A stretch of DNA of 64,000 nucleotides from Methanosarcina sp. MSH10X1 (GCF_004099695.1 NZ_SCHL01000008.1:62001-126000); one strand, 5' to 3'. Counted from the first letter of the stretch, positions 25,368 through 34,908 are shown. Numbers and translations: made by a program. Notes: generated by a model from the letters alone, not told the origin.

Positions 25368-25670
25368 TTATTCATTTGTCTCTTCTTTTGGCACTGTAAC
25401 GACAATTATCAATTTATTTTTCCTCGGTTCTATATTCCATTCTAATTTATCCCCCTCTTTTAAGTCAAATTGTTTTATCCCCGATTGTTGTATCCTGAAA
25501 TAATTTCGCAGATTCAAAGCTATTTGAAAGTTCGATACACGATACAACAGCAGGGGGCACAAAAAGTTAAACGTTGAGCAAGTTTCAATTCCATTTTGGT
25601 ACTGTGGAATAATCATGTAAAATGAAACAAGTTCGAAATAGGAGTAAAATAGTGGGTCAACTGTATACAA
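25368..25670 (-). pseudogene. AbrB/SpoVT-like domain remnant
   Basis: Only the C-terminal half of this frame resembles a known domain: FQIALNLRNYFRIQQSGIKQ followed by FDLKEGDKLEWNIEP and a beta strand KLIIVV, the AbrB/MazE-type swapped-hairpin DNA-binding fold. The N-terminal 50 residues look non-coding (hydrophobic and Tyr-rich), and no good start or ribosome-binding site is seen. I read it as a decayed or 5'-truncated antitoxin-like gene convergent with the DUF2283 gene. A short intact gene starting at an internal TTG is the alternative. Confidence 0.4.
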
Positions 25671-26191
25671 TATGTAATTGAAATAAAAGAAATTAAAAAG
25701 CGAAATAATTTTAGGTCGTGCATTAGTACGTGGTTGATATTTTGTTTGTGAATGTTTTTGCTTAGTTGCATCTGTTTTCTAAGCTCACCTGTGTACAGGA
25801 AATTGAGTGTACATAAAGCAGAAAATGAAAGCAGAATGCGAATGTACGAATACTCTGGAAAATATCAACTGATTATTGGCGGACCACCAAAATGTTATGG
25901 TAATATAATATAAAATAAATATTTCTCAACCTCTTTTAAAATATTTATCAAATACATCCTCCATTTCGATTATATATTGGCATAAACTAAATAATTATAA
26001 TAAAATCTATATATAACGTGTTTAGCGTATATATTATATACATTTTGGTGTATGCCTCACGCTTGAAAAAATATTAATAAAACTCGATGGTATAAATTTC
26101 TGGCAAGCAGCGCGAAAGTATTGTTTTATTCTAAACAAATTAAAAGAAAAGGTTTAGACACTTAGTTTTACTTTTCTTAATATTAGTGTTA
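25671..26191. other. Non-coding right part of the TIR element
   Basis: Very AT-rich, no supported gene. A dyad GTATATA-T-TATATAC occurs at 26027-26041. If the element once encoded a transposase, it is not recognisable here. Confidence 0.4.
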
Positions 26192-26259
26192 CTCAAAACA
26201 GACGACACGTTACACTTGTTTTAGACCGTCCTGAACAGACGAAGACGTTACAGAACCCT
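26192..26259 (-). repeat. Right terminal inverted repeat
   Basis: Read on the minus strand it starts AGGGTTCTGTAACGTCT and ends CGTCTGTTTTGAG, the inverted copy of the left end. Confidence 0.75.
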
Positions 26260-26473
26260 ATCAGGGCATTAAATATTCATACAGTTTGGCAAAAAAATGG
26301 TAAAGTAAATGGCTTTTTTCCTCAATTATAGATCCCAGGATAAGTTTTTCGTGGTCTTTGTGGCTACTGTAGCTATCTAAAATTAGAATTCGGACTGTCT
26401 TATGTGAGTCAGCTTTCCTTTCTCCGGGCACGCTGTAAGAGACCTTTTATTCCCCGAAAGCAAACTTAGAGCT

Positions 26474-27355
26474 ATGTTCGGAGAAATTGGAAGCATAAGA
26501 AACAGGGCTGATGAGGTTTCCCTGCAAATTCTTGCCCTTTTCAGGGAGAGCATTAGTGAGATTCACCTGAATGAGCCTGAGTCCGTATCAGACTATTTCA
26601 AGCCGGAATACTCCCATTATATTGTGGTACATACGCCCCTGGACATCCGGTTCCCTGAGAAAAGGGAAGAATGGAATATGCGTTTTTGCGGGAATGCAGG
26701 AGTTTCGGTTGTGGAATGTATTATGGCTGAGACAGACCGGATTTACGTAAAAGGGCTTATTGCGGTTAACGGCTCAAAGGTCTATGCCATCCTTCCCTTT
26801 ACGACAATAGATGCGGAAAAAACGAAACAGGCAATGTTTCCTGAAGACCGCATGGCCCGTATCCGGGCTCAGGTGCTTCCTGCCGTGCTTCCTGACATAA
26901 TAGGGGAAACAATCCTCGATATTGGCAGCGGTTTCGGAAGCCTTACAATGGAGCTTGCAAAAAACAACCCGGATTCGAAGGTTTACGGGATCGATATTCA
27001 TGACTCTCTTACCGGACAGTCACAGATGAATGCCGATATCCTTGGAGTGTCGAATGTGGAATTCAGGACAGGAAGTGCCTATGCCCTGCCTTTTGAACCT
27101 AAATCTGCGGACGTGGCTACCTGTTTTTTCATGCTTCACCACCTCGAAGACATTAAATTTGCCCTATTCGAGATTAAAAGAGTGCTTAAAAGCGGCGGCC
27201 TGTTGATTGCAGTCGAGCCGCTTGCCCACCAGCACCACCACGGTCCCCAGTTCTCGGAAACTGAATGGAAAACGCTTTTTGAAGATGTCGGCTTCGCAGT
27301 CGAGGTTGAGAATATGGAAGGAGCAGCGATCTTAAGAGCTGTAAAAAGAATGTAA
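26474..27355 (+). CDS. Class I SAM-dependent methyltransferase with N-terminal extension
   Basis: A 293-residue protein. Residues 1-130 form an unrecognised N-terminal region; the second half is a Rossmann methyltransferase with motif I ILDIGSGFGSL, acidic residue in VYGIDIHD, motif IV ATCFFMLHHLED and post-motif RVLKSGGLLIAVEP. A run of five His (HQHHHG) near residues 251-256 is unusual for the family and might bind metal. Substrate is unknown. It lies just right of the TIR element and convergent with modC. Confidence 0.75.
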   Translation: MFGEIGSIRNRADEVSLQILALFRESISEIHLNEPESVSDYFKPEYSHYIVVHTPLDIRFPEKREEWNMRFCGNAGVSVVECIMAETDRIYVKGLIAVNGSKVYAILPFTTIDAEKTKQAMFPEDRMARIRAQVLPAVLPDIIGETILDIGSGFGSLTMELAKNNPDSKVYGIDIHDSLTGQSQMNADILGVSNVEFRTGSAYALPFEPKSADVATCFFMLHHLEDIKFALFEIKRVLKSGGLLIAVEPLAHQHHHGPQFSETEWKTLFEDVGFAVEVENMEGAAILRAVKRM

Positions 27356-27496
27356 TACGAAATGTAGTATAGATAATCAGGGCGAAGCTCCCTTACCCTT
27401 ATTCACTGCAAAGGAAGCTCTCCCTGTTTAAAAACAATCGAGTTCCCGCTAAAATACTGCTATATATTAATTAAAATTGGATCATAACTTATCGAA

Positions 27497-28651
27497 CTAG
27501 AATACAATCATATCCGAAGTCCTGACCCTTACCATGCATTCATCTCCTTTCCCTATTTTTAACGAGTCAAAAATATGGTTCGTAACTTCAACATTGAGAA
27601 ATGCCCCGCTGTCTTTTAATTTCATGGACATAACCCGGCTGCTGCCTTTGTTAATGACGTTCCTTATCACGCCGTCAAACAGATTTTTCCTGTCTTCTTC
27701 TCGGGATGCATGGATATTTCCGCTGTCTATAATCTCTACATTCTCAGGCTTTATTCCCCAGCTTACCTTATCTCCTGCCATTCGCCTTATATAGGGAGCC
27801 GTAATCTCCGTACCCAGGGACCAGAGAAAAGTGCACTCCTCTCCATGTCCTTCTACTACAGCATCGTCAAAGAGGTTAGAGAAGCCTACCAGCTCCGCCA
27901 CGTAGCGGGTTTTCGGGTGATAGAATACATCCTCAGGTGAGCCAAGCTGCTGTACTCTGCCGTTATCGAAAATCGCAATCCGGTCTGCCATCGTAAAAGC
28001 TTCGACAGGGTCATGGGTGATAAAGACTACAGGAATCCCGAGCCTTTTCTGGATCACTCTCAGTTCTTTCCGTAATTTCAGCCTTACTACTGTGTCCAGG
28101 GATGAAAAGGGCTCATCCAGGAGCAGGATTTCCGGGTCGGGAGCAAGAGCTCTTGCAAGTGCAACTTTTTGCTTCTGGCCGCCTGAAAGTTCTTCCGGGT
28201 ATGCAAACTCAAACTTCTCGATTCCCACAAGATCCAGCATTGCAGAAACTCTTTCCAGTTTCTCTGCCGGGTGCATGCCTTTTAACCCGAACTCAATGTT
28301 CTGCCGGACATTCATGTGCGGGAAGAGCGCATTTTCCTGAAACATATATCCGATTTTCCGCTTCTGAGGAGGCAGGTTTATTTTCTTCCTGCCGTCAAAA
28401 CACAGGGTATCGTTTATCTTTATAGTTCCTGCATCCGGTTTCTCAAGTCCTGCAATGCAGCGGAGAGCCGTGGTTTTTCCCGAACCCGAGCAGCCGAACA
28501 GGACCACGAAATCAGAGTCGGCATCAAAGCTGCACTGCATTGAAAAGCTGGGTTTTTCTCCTTTTCTTTTTATATGCTTCCTTCCATAGAATTTCTTTTC
28601 AATGTCAACTTCAACGGGCATTCCTGCTCTCACCTTATTTTTCTTTATCAT
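27497..28651 (-). CDS. modC: Molybdate ABC transporter ATPase
   Basis: A 384-residue ABC ATPase. Walker A is GCSGSGKTT (53-61), followed by the Q-loop YMFQENALFPHM, the signature LSGGQKQKVALARALA and Walker B LLLDEPFSSLD. The C-terminal third is a TOBE-type regulatory domain, as in ModC. It energises molybdate (or tungstate) import. The start overlaps modB by four bases (ATGA). With modB and modA it is downstream of nifN in the same direction, so the transporter is placed to supply the nitrogenase cofactor. Confidence 0.93.
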   Translation of the reverse strand: MIKKNKVRAGMPVEVDIEKKFYGRKHIKRKGEKPSFSMQCSFDADSDFVVLFGCSGSGKTTALRCIAGLEKPDAGTIKINDTLCFDGRKKINLPPQKRKIGYMFQENALFPHMNVRQNIEFGLKGMHPAEKLERVSAMLDLVGIEKFEFAYPEELSGGQKQKVALARALAPDPEILLLDEPFSSLDTVVRLKLRKELRVIQKRLGIPVVFITHDPVEAFTMADRIAIFDNGRVQQLGSPEDVFYHPKTRYVAELVGFSNLFDDAVVEGHGEECTFLWSLGTEITAPYIRRMAGDKVSWGIKPENVEIIDSGNIHASREEDRKNLFDGVIRNVINKGSSRVMSMKLKDSGAFLNVEVTNHIFDSLKIGKGDECMVRVRTSDMIVF

Positions 28652-29310
28652 TCTCCGAGTTTACTGGTAGCTGCAATAGTTATGAGGGATATGACAATCA
28701 GGACAAGCACAAGCAGGTTCGCAAGTTCATTATTTCCTGCCTGGTATGCCCCGTAGATCGAAAGGGGCATGGTACTGGTTTTTCCCTGGATATTTCCTGC
28801 GACCATCAGGGTCGCTCCGAACTCTCCCACAGCCCTTGCAAAACTCAATATGCAGCCTGCAATTATTCCTTTCTTTGCGAGGGGCAGGGTTATGAAGAGC
28901 GCAGTCTCGAATTCGCTTCTCCCGAGAATGCAGGCAGCCTCCTCAATATTCCGGTCAACTGCCCCGATAGCCGAGGTGGCGGTTTTTACCATCATGGGCA
29001 AAGAGACGACAAAAGCTGCAACGGCTGCCGCCTGCCAGGTAAAGAGTATTCCATCCCCGGTAATTCTGAAAAAAATACCTCCGAAAACTCCGTTTTTCCC
29101 CAGCAAGAGTACAAGGATATACCCGGTTACAGTAGGAGGCAGAACCAGGGGCAGGGTCACGAGCACATCAGCCAGCCATTTTCCGGTAAACTCCCGCTTT
29201 GCCAGTACATATGCAATTAGAATTCCCAGCAGTGTCACAAATAAGGATGAAACGGTAGCAATCCTGAGTGTGAGCAGGAGCGGAGTTATGACCGATTGAA
29301 GCGTTTCCAT
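28648..29310 (-). CDS. modB: Molybdate ABC transporter permease
   Basis: A 220-residue membrane protein with about five to six helices. The EAA loop EEAACILGRSEFETALFITL is the contact point with the ATPase, and the N-terminal region PLLLTLRIATVSSLFVTLLG is the first helix. It forms the channel of the ModABC transporter. It starts about 150 bases after modA and overlaps modC. Confidence 0.93.
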   Translation of the reverse strand: METLQSVITPLLLTLRIATVSSLFVTLLGILIAYVLAKREFTGKWLADVLVTLPLVLPPTVTGYILVLLLGKNGVFGGIFFRITGDGILFTWQAAAVAAFVVSLPMMVKTATSAIGAVDRNIEEAACILGRSEFETALFITLPLAKKGIIAGCILSFARAVGEFGATLMVAGNIQGKTSTMPLSIYGAYQAGNNELANLLVLVLIVISLITIAATSKLGE

Positions 29311-29460
29311 TAAATCCCTCTCTGTCTAATTCCATATTTTCCTGTGCCGGGTATTCTCACTCTTTCCGGTTTTTGGCTTCTTTTCTTCCTTCTGTCCAGG
29401 ACTCTTCTGTCCAGGATTTGTTTTATAATAATGCTCATGATAAAGTTCTATGATAATGTT

Positions 29461-30249
29461 TCATGGTGAATTGAAACCATATTTTGCCAGGATCTCCTGT
29501 CCTCTGGCTCCAGTTACGAAATCCGTAAACTCCTGAGCTTTATCCTTATTTTCCGCTGTACTGACAATTGCTATAGGGTAGGAAATCGGTTGACTGACTG
29601 GAACAGTGCACGCTATTCTGTAAAGGACTCGATTCCCGCTTTCAGCATCAGTCATGTATACGAAACCTGCATCGGCTTCTCCTGCCTCTACATAAGTGAG
29701 GATCTGTTTGACATTCTCCGCAAAGATGGTTTTATCGTCGATTACTTGACGAATACCGGCTTCTTTCAGCGCCAGGTCGGCATATTTTCCTGCAGGAGCG
29801 CTTTCAGGGGCTCCGATTGCAATCCTTTCTACATTTTCCGCAGTCAGGTCTTCCAGGGTTTCCGGGGCTTCGGAACCGCTATTTGCAGGCACTATCATCA
29901 CAAGGGTATTTCCTGCAAAGTCTTTTCTTGAATCTTCTTCAATCAGGTTTTTCTCCGAAAGGGCATCCATATGATCTTCGGAAGCCGACGCGAATACATC
30001 AATAGGCGCCCCGGCTTCAATCTGCATTCGAAGCGTACCTGAGCCTGCAAGGTTAAGCTCAACCTTCGTATCAGGATGGGCAGCTTCAAACTCTTTTGCA
30101 ATCTCAGTAAATGCTTCAGTAAGGCTTGTAGCAGCTGAAACCGTAATTGTTGTAGGCTGCTCTTCTGATTCCTGAGAGACTGCGAGTACTGTTACAAGGC
30201 AAAGGCAGAGTAATGCTGCAAGGACCGAAAGCATCAGTTTTCCTGCCAT
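29461..30249 (-). CDS. modA: Molybdate-binding protein
   Basis: A 262-residue exported protein. The first 26 residues form a signal peptide or anchor (KLMLSVLAALLCLCLVTVLA), without a clear lipobox. The mature part begins TITVSAATSLTEAF, the first ligand loop of ModA/WtpA proteins, and contains GSGTLRMQIEAGAPIDVFAS, a hallmark of the family. It captures molybdate or tungstate outside the cell. It begins three bases after the nifN stop, indicating co-transcription with the nif cluster. Confidence 0.93.
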   Translation of the reverse strand: MAGKLMLSVLAALLCLCLVTVLAVSQESEEQPTTITVSAATSLTEAFTEIAKEFEAAHPDTKVELNLAGSGTLRMQIEAGAPIDVFASASEDHMDALSEKNLIEEDSRKDFAGNTLVMIVPANSGSEAPETLEDLTAENVERIAIGAPESAPAGKYADLALKEAGIRQVIDDKTIFAENVKQILTYVEAGEADAGFVYMTDAESGNRVLYRIACTVPVSQPISYPIAIVSTAENKDKAQEFTDFVTGARGQEILAKYGFNSP

Positions 30250-30252
30250 AGC

Positions 30253-31857
30253 TCACTCATCCGCCCCTTTAACACATTCTTCCTCAATTCGCTTTCCGGT
30301 GTATGCTGTAGATCCTACCTGTACCGGTGCTGTGAAGGTATCCGTTGCTTCAAGAATCGCATTGGTAAGCCTGTCCAGCAGTTCCATAGCTCCCCTGTAC
30401 CCCACAGTAAGAATACGCTGTGCGCCTACTCTATCATGTATTGGCAGGCCGACCCTTACAAGTGGAATATCCCTTGCTTTTGCAATATATCTCCCGTTGG
30501 AGTTTCCTATCAGGATCTCAGGGTTGCATTCAGTAATCGCATCATTGAGACTATCAAAATCAATTCCATCCAGAGCCGAATATTTTAATTCCGGCTTTTC
30601 TTCAAAAACTTGCTCGATTCTCTTCCCAAAGTCCCGGCTTTCACTCCCTGTAGCTATCAGCACAGGATGCATCCCGAGTTCCAGCATAAAGGTCGTCAGG
30701 CTAAATACCAGGTCAGGATCTCCGTAGACCGCGGCTTTTACACCATAAAGATACTTATGCACATCCACCATTGCATCGAGAAGCCTGCCCCTTTCTCTCT
30801 GGTACTTCTCAGGAATGGGGCAGCCAAAGATGTGTGCCAGTTCAGTAAAGAAACTGTCCGTATTTGAAAGCCCGATAGGGATAGGAACATTGCGCCCGGG
30901 TACACCATGCGATTTTCGCAGGTATTCAAGTGCGAGGTTCTTGCTGACTATGCCCAGGCCAAGGCTTGCCCGGCTGTTCGGCATATCGGCAATCTCGGAA
31001 AGAGGAGTGCCGCCCTTTGCAATCCTCGGGAGATCCTCTCTCAAAGGAGCGTCAAAGGTTTCGGAAATGTCAGGCATGAAAACATACTCTCCAGCCATAA
31101 TCTCAAGGATTTCTTTCAATTCCCGTATATCGGCTGGAGAGAGACTCTCGACAGGGATAACATTGAGTTTGCCTTTTGCGAGTTCTTTCGTATCAAAACC
31201 TTCCGCTTCCAGTGAAGTTCCTTCAGCCTTCCCTTTTTCCATGATCTCTGTATATTCCATAATTTCCATGCTTTCCATGTAATCCATGATCTCAATGCCT
31301 CTGGAAAGTTTAGTTCTCTCCGGTTTTTCTGCTTTCTCCGTTTTCTCTGGCTTTTCTGGCTTTCCCTGTTCTTCCTGTTTTTCTGCAAACTTCCTGACAA
31401 CAGCATCCAGGGCTTTTATATACCCGCTTACATGGCTTTCCCCGTAACTGGGAGTGGAAACGGGAATGATTATTATATCTTTTTCAGGGTCGTCTCCGAG
31501 CCCTTCCTCTTCTTTGAACTCCCGGATAATCGCAGGCACATCATCTCCTATTGTTTCGGCAAGGCAGGTAGTGGCAACTCCTATCACTTTCGGGTTGTAC
31601 CTGTTGATCACGTTTCTCAACCCTTTTTTCAGGTTTTCCCTGCCTCCGTATACTGCCCCTTTTTCACTGAGAGCACTTGATGCAATATCCACAGGTTCCC
31701 TGAAGTGATGGGCAAGATGCAGGCGCATATAGGTACTGCAGCCCTGGGAACCGTGGTAGAGAACCATTGTGTTTTCAATCCCCCTGAACGCAAGGGCACT
31801 TCCCATGGGCTGGCACATGACACAGGGGTTTACGGTAGCATAGTTTCTTTTGGTCAT
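30253..31857 (-). CDS. nifN: Nitrogenase cofactor scaffold subunit NifN, with inserted repeat segment
   Basis: About 534 residues, starting at ATG 31857 (MTKRNYATVN) behind GAGGAGGG; an upstream ATG at 31887 is less well placed. NifK-like motifs include CVMCQPMGSALAF, HGSQGCSTYMR, TTCLAETIGDD and VSTPSYGESHVSGY. NifN forms the NifE2N2 scaffold on which the FeMo-cofactor matures. It is longer than the usual 440-460 residues because residues about 159-229 are a charged insertion made of PEK/TEK and ME-I-M repeats. The NifK-like fold resumes at LNVIPVESLSPADI. Confidence 0.9.
   Translation of the reverse strand: MTKRNYATVNPCVMCQPMGSALAFRGIENTMVLYHGSQGCSTYMRLHLAHHFREPVDIASSALSEKGAVYGGRENLKKGLRNVINRYNPKVIGVATTCLAETIGDDVPAIIREFKEEEGLGDDPEKDIIIIPVSTPSYGESHVSGYIKALDAVVRKFAEKQEEQGKPEKPEKTEKAEKPERTKLSRGIEIMDYMESMEIMEYTEIMEKGKAEGTSLEAEGFDTKELAKGKLNVIPVESLSPADIRELKEILEIMAGEYVFMPDISETFDAPLREDLPRIAKGGTPLSEIADMPNSRASLGLGIVSKNLALEYLRKSHGVPGRNVPIPIGLSNTDSFFTELAHIFGCPIPEKYQRERGRLLDAMVDVHKYLYGVKAAVYGDPDLVFSLTTFMLELGMHPVLIATGSESRDFGKRIEQVFEEKPELKYSALDGIDFDSLNDAITECNPEILIGNSNGRYIAKARDIPLVRVGLPIHDRVGAQRILTVGYRGAMELLDRLTNAILEATDTFTAPVQVGSTAYTGKRIEEECVKGADE
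31171..31383 (-). repeat. Low-complexity insertion in nifN
   Basis: Encodes two blocks: a Lys-Pro-Glu-rich block (GKPEKPEKTEKAEKPE) and a Met/Ile/Glu block (MDYMESMEIMEYTEIMEK). At DNA level the second is a repeat of TCCAT-containing units (plus-strand reading). It is absent from the NifK in the same cluster. Confidence 0.7.
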
Positions 31858-31870
31858 TTCGGTTCCCTCC

Positions 31871-33448
31871 TCATGCCTGGCTTTCAACTGCAGTATCCGG
31901 CTCCGGGTTCAGAAAGTCCGGCTCGATACCTGGTCCAATGGTTATTTCTTTATACTCTCCGGCGTACGGTTCGCCTGGAATCTTTTCTTTTACTTCTGGT
32001 CTTTTTGTTCTCCCTGACCTTTCCTCTGATTCTTTTGCTTCGGGTTTCAGAATTCTCTGTCTTACAGCTTTCCAGACAGGGCTGTTGATAGAAGCATCTA
32101 CTTCCCGTGCAAAGTTCACAAAGCCATCAAAACCTTCGAACTCCACAACCCTGTCATGGTTGAAGTCGCAGAAAGCAACTCCCAGTTTGTATGCGATAAA
32201 TCTCTCTTTTACGCCTGCAACCATAAGGTCGGCTTTCTGTTTCACAAGCAACTCGGCAAGCTCAAGCGGGTTTGCATCGTCCACAATGACCGTTCCCTCC
32301 CTGACCGAGTAACTGATCTGTTCGTAATCCTCTTTTTTCCCGGTCTGGGTCCCGATAATGACTACTTCCATGCCCAGTTCTGAAAAACCTTTGATAAGTG
32401 TAAGAGCTTTCGCAGGCCCTCCCATGTAAATGGCGGCTTTTTTTCCTCTTACCCTTTCCTTAACTCGCAAGATTTCAGGCATTATACGGCTTATCTCGGA
32501 TTCCAGAAACTTCTCAGCATGTTCTTTCATAAGTTCGGAGCCGAAATAATCCGCAGTCTTACGCAGAGCCAGGGAAATATCCTCGATTCCGAAGAAACTC
32601 ACTGTTAAGTACGGGATCCTATACTCTCTCTGCATCCATTTAGCAAGATAGGTCATAGACCCGCTGCACTGGACGAGATTAAGGTCGGCTTCAGCAGCTC
32701 TTGAAATGGAGTTTGCAGTCGAATCCCCTGTCATTGAGACTATGACCTCGATTCCCATCTGTTCAAAGAGGGGCTTTATGAGCCAGACATCGCCTGCCAC
32801 GTTGAAATCCCCCAGGATGTTAATCTTCGATTTTATAGTTTCAGGATGCCTGGGGCTTTTTTTCGTGATTTCACCTTCGCCTGGCCTTCTAATCAGCTTT
32901 TTTAAGGCGTCACAGGCAGCCTTGTACCCGTCGGACTTGTTGCCTTTGAAGCCTTCGGATTTAACAGGGATTACAGGGATTCCGTGTTTCTGGCTTGCAG
33001 TTTTGCATACGGACTCCAGATCGTCTCCTATAATCCCGACTATGCAGGTGGAATACACGAAAATAACAGGCGGGCGGTATAGTCCAACCAGTTCGTCGAT
33101 CGCGTTTGAGAGTTTTTTCTCTCCTCCGAATACTACATCGAGCTCTTTCATATCCGTGCTGAAGCTGGTACGGTTCGTCTCAATCCCGCTCGATTTTGCA
33201 CCCCTTATATCCCAGGTATAGCCTGCACAGCCTATAGGTCCGTGGACGAGATGAACGGCATCGGTTACCGGGTTTAAGATAACCCTGGCTCCCGAATATA
33301 CACAGGCTCGCTGGCTAATCGCTCCTGCAAGGGAATTGTTATCACAGGCAAGGGGGATTTCCTGCCCCTTTTTCTGTTTTCTGGCAATATAGGGCTTTCT
33401 TTCTTCGAGAGTATCCACTATCTCAATTTTCTCTTTCACTTCCTTCAC
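31871..33448 (-). CDS. nifE: Nitrogenase cofactor scaffold subunit NifE
   Basis: A 525-residue NifD paralog. Cluster-binding residues occur in SQRACVYSGARV, VHGPIGCAGYTW and YSTCIVGIIGDD, matching the three P-cluster-like Cys positions. GDFNVAGDVWLIKPL and CSGSMTYLAKWM follow NifE order. It partners NifN. The first start (GTG, 33448) lies just behind AGGAGA; a GTG at 33439 has better spacing. The C-terminus is extended by about 60 Glu/Lys-rich residues. It overlaps the region just upstream of the nifN start. Confidence 0.93.
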   Translation of the reverse strand: MKEVKEKIEIVDTLEERKPYIARKQKKGQEIPLACDNNSLAGAISQRACVYSGARVILNPVTDAVHLVHGPIGCAGYTWDIRGAKSSGIETNRTSFSTDMKELDVVFGGEKKLSNAIDELVGLYRPPVIFVYSTCIVGIIGDDLESVCKTASQKHGIPVIPVKSEGFKGNKSDGYKAACDALKKLIRRPGEGEITKKSPRHPETIKSKINILGDFNVAGDVWLIKPLFEQMGIEVIVSMTGDSTANSISRAAEADLNLVQCSGSMTYLAKWMQREYRIPYLTVSFFGIEDISLALRKTADYFGSELMKEHAEKFLESEISRIMPEILRVKERVRGKKAAIYMGGPAKALTLIKGFSELGMEVVIIGTQTGKKEDYEQISYSVREGTVIVDDANPLELAELLVKQKADLMVAGVKERFIAYKLGVAFCDFNHDRVVEFEGFDGFVNFAREVDASINSPVWKAVRQRILKPEAKESEERSGRTKRPEVKEKIPGEPYAGEYKEITIGPGIEPDFLNPEPDTAVESQA

Positions 33449-33537
33449 TCTCCTCTGCTTCGGTTTTCAGGTTTGCAGCGGCAGTTTTCCGGTTATCAGG
33501 TTAATCCGGTCGTTCGGTTTATCTTCTAAAAGGTGCT

Positions 33538-34908
33538 TTACTGGATGGTCTCAAGCAGCCAGTCAGGGGCATCCCTGTCTTTCCTGTCAAGCAGGGTATT
33601 TCCTATACGCTCTACCAGTCTTGCAGCCCCTGCGTATCCCATGATCGGGAAGTAGTGCAGGTTCGCCCTGTCCATAATCGGGAAGCCCACCCTTACAAGG
33701 GGCACATCCTCTGCCCTTGCTACGAATTTCCCGTAGGTATTCCCTATAAGGAGATCCACAGGTTTTCGCTTGATTATTTGATGGAGTGTGAAAAGGTCTC
33801 CTCTGGAGATGATATCAGCTTCCGGGTACTCAGAGCCTATAAGTGCCTCTATCTCTTTTTCAAACTCCGAACTCTGGGTTCCCGTGAGCACAACACCAGG
33901 TTCCATACCCATTTCCAGCACAAGACTGGTCAGGCCTGCAATGATATCAGGGTCTCCATATAATGCTACTTTCTTCCCATGATAATGAGGGTGCGCATCA
34001 GTCATCATATCTACAAGCCTTCCCCTTTCATCCTCAAGTTCGGGAGGAATCGCCACACTGGCAAGCTTTGCTGCATTCATGATGAAACGGTCGGTATTTC
34101 GGATACCTATGGGAGTGGGTCCTATTTTTGCCGGGACTTTGTAGCGGTTTTCAAGGATTTTTGCAGGCGAGCCTCCTGCCATCCTGCAGAGCGCGATTGT
34201 TCCTAGAGAGTTTGCAGAATCCTCTATATCCCCTATTGGAGTCCCACCTTTCGGATACATACGGCTTTCTCCGGTTAGAGGGGCATCGAAGACATCAGTC
34301 GTGTCCGGGAAAACAATACTTGAGATTCCCATAATTGAGAGTAAGCGTTTGATTTCCCGGATATCCGCAGGCTCCACAAAACCCGGAATAATGTTGAGTT
34401 TCCCGTTCGGCTTGCTCTTCTTGGCAAAGGTGGTCACGAAGCTCTTAACCATATTATCATAGCCAGTGACATGAGTACCTACATAACTCGGGGTTGAGGC
34501 TGCACATACCTTTATTGAGGGGTCGATTAACTCTTCTGCCTTCACATCTTCTATAATTACTCCCACATCATCGCCTATGGTTTCGGCTACGCAGGTGGTG
34601 TGGATGGCAATTACTTCGGGTTTGTAGATTGCAGTCAGGTTTCCAAGGGCTTCCTTGAGATTTCCTGCCCCTCCGAAAACGGCAGTCCCTTCCGAGAAAC
34701 TGCTGGTCGTAGCCATAGCGCTTTCACGGTAATGCCTGCTCAGGCACATGCGCAGGTAAGAAAGACAGCCCTGGGACCCGTGGCTGTGCGGCATGCAGTT
34801 ATGTACGCCGAGGGCTGCATAAACTGCGCCTATAGGCTGGCAGATCTTTGCAGGGTTAATAGTTACGGCTTCTCTGGTTACTTCTTCACATGAGGTGTAG
34901 TCTAACAT
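33538..34908 (-). CDS. nifK: Nitrogenase MoFe protein beta chain
   Basis: A 456-residue beta subunit. P-cluster cysteines are visible in AKICQPIGA, HGSQGCLSYLR and IHTTCVAETIGDD. It lacks the long N-terminal extension of some bacterial NifK, starting MLDYTSCEEVTREAVTINP. It pairs with NifD to form the dinitrogen-reducing heterotetramer. The gap to nifD is 12 bases. Only the molybdenum system is encoded here; no vnf or anf gene is seen. Confidence 0.97.
   Translation of the reverse strand: MLDYTSCEEVTREAVTINPAKICQPIGAVYAALGVHNCMPHSHGSQGCLSYLRMCLSRHYRESAMATTSSFSEGTAVFGGAGNLKEALGNLTAIYKPEVIAIHTTCVAETIGDDVGVIIEDVKAEELIDPSIKVCAASTPSYVGTHVTGYDNMVKSFVTTFAKKSKPNGKLNIIPGFVEPADIREIKRLLSIMGISSIVFPDTTDVFDAPLTGESRMYPKGGTPIGDIEDSANSLGTIALCRMAGGSPAKILENRYKVPAKIGPTPIGIRNTDRFIMNAAKLASVAIPPELEDERGRLVDMMTDAHPHYHGKKVALYGDPDIIAGLTSLVLEMGMEPGVVLTGTQSSEFEKEIEALIGSEYPEADIISRGDLFTLHQIIKRKPVDLLIGNTYGKFVARAEDVPLVRVGFPIMDRANLHYFPIMGYAGAARLVERIGNTLLDRKDRDAPDWLLETIQ

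Larger units (their letters stand above)
24415..26259. mobile_element. TIR-bounded element carrying a small two-gene cassette
   Basis: The segment is bounded by inverted repeats of about 69 bp: 24415-24483 and the reverse complement of 26192-26259, matching at about 58 of 69 aligned positions. The outermost 17 bases (AGGGTTCTGTAACGTCT) are identical. The element is flanked by a direct repeat ATCA at 24411-24414 and 26260-26263, as expected for a 4-bp target duplication. Inside are two overlapping small genes and an AbrB-like remnant; no transposase is visible, so the element would be non-autonomous or decayed. I cannot name the insertion sequence family. Confidence 0.65.
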
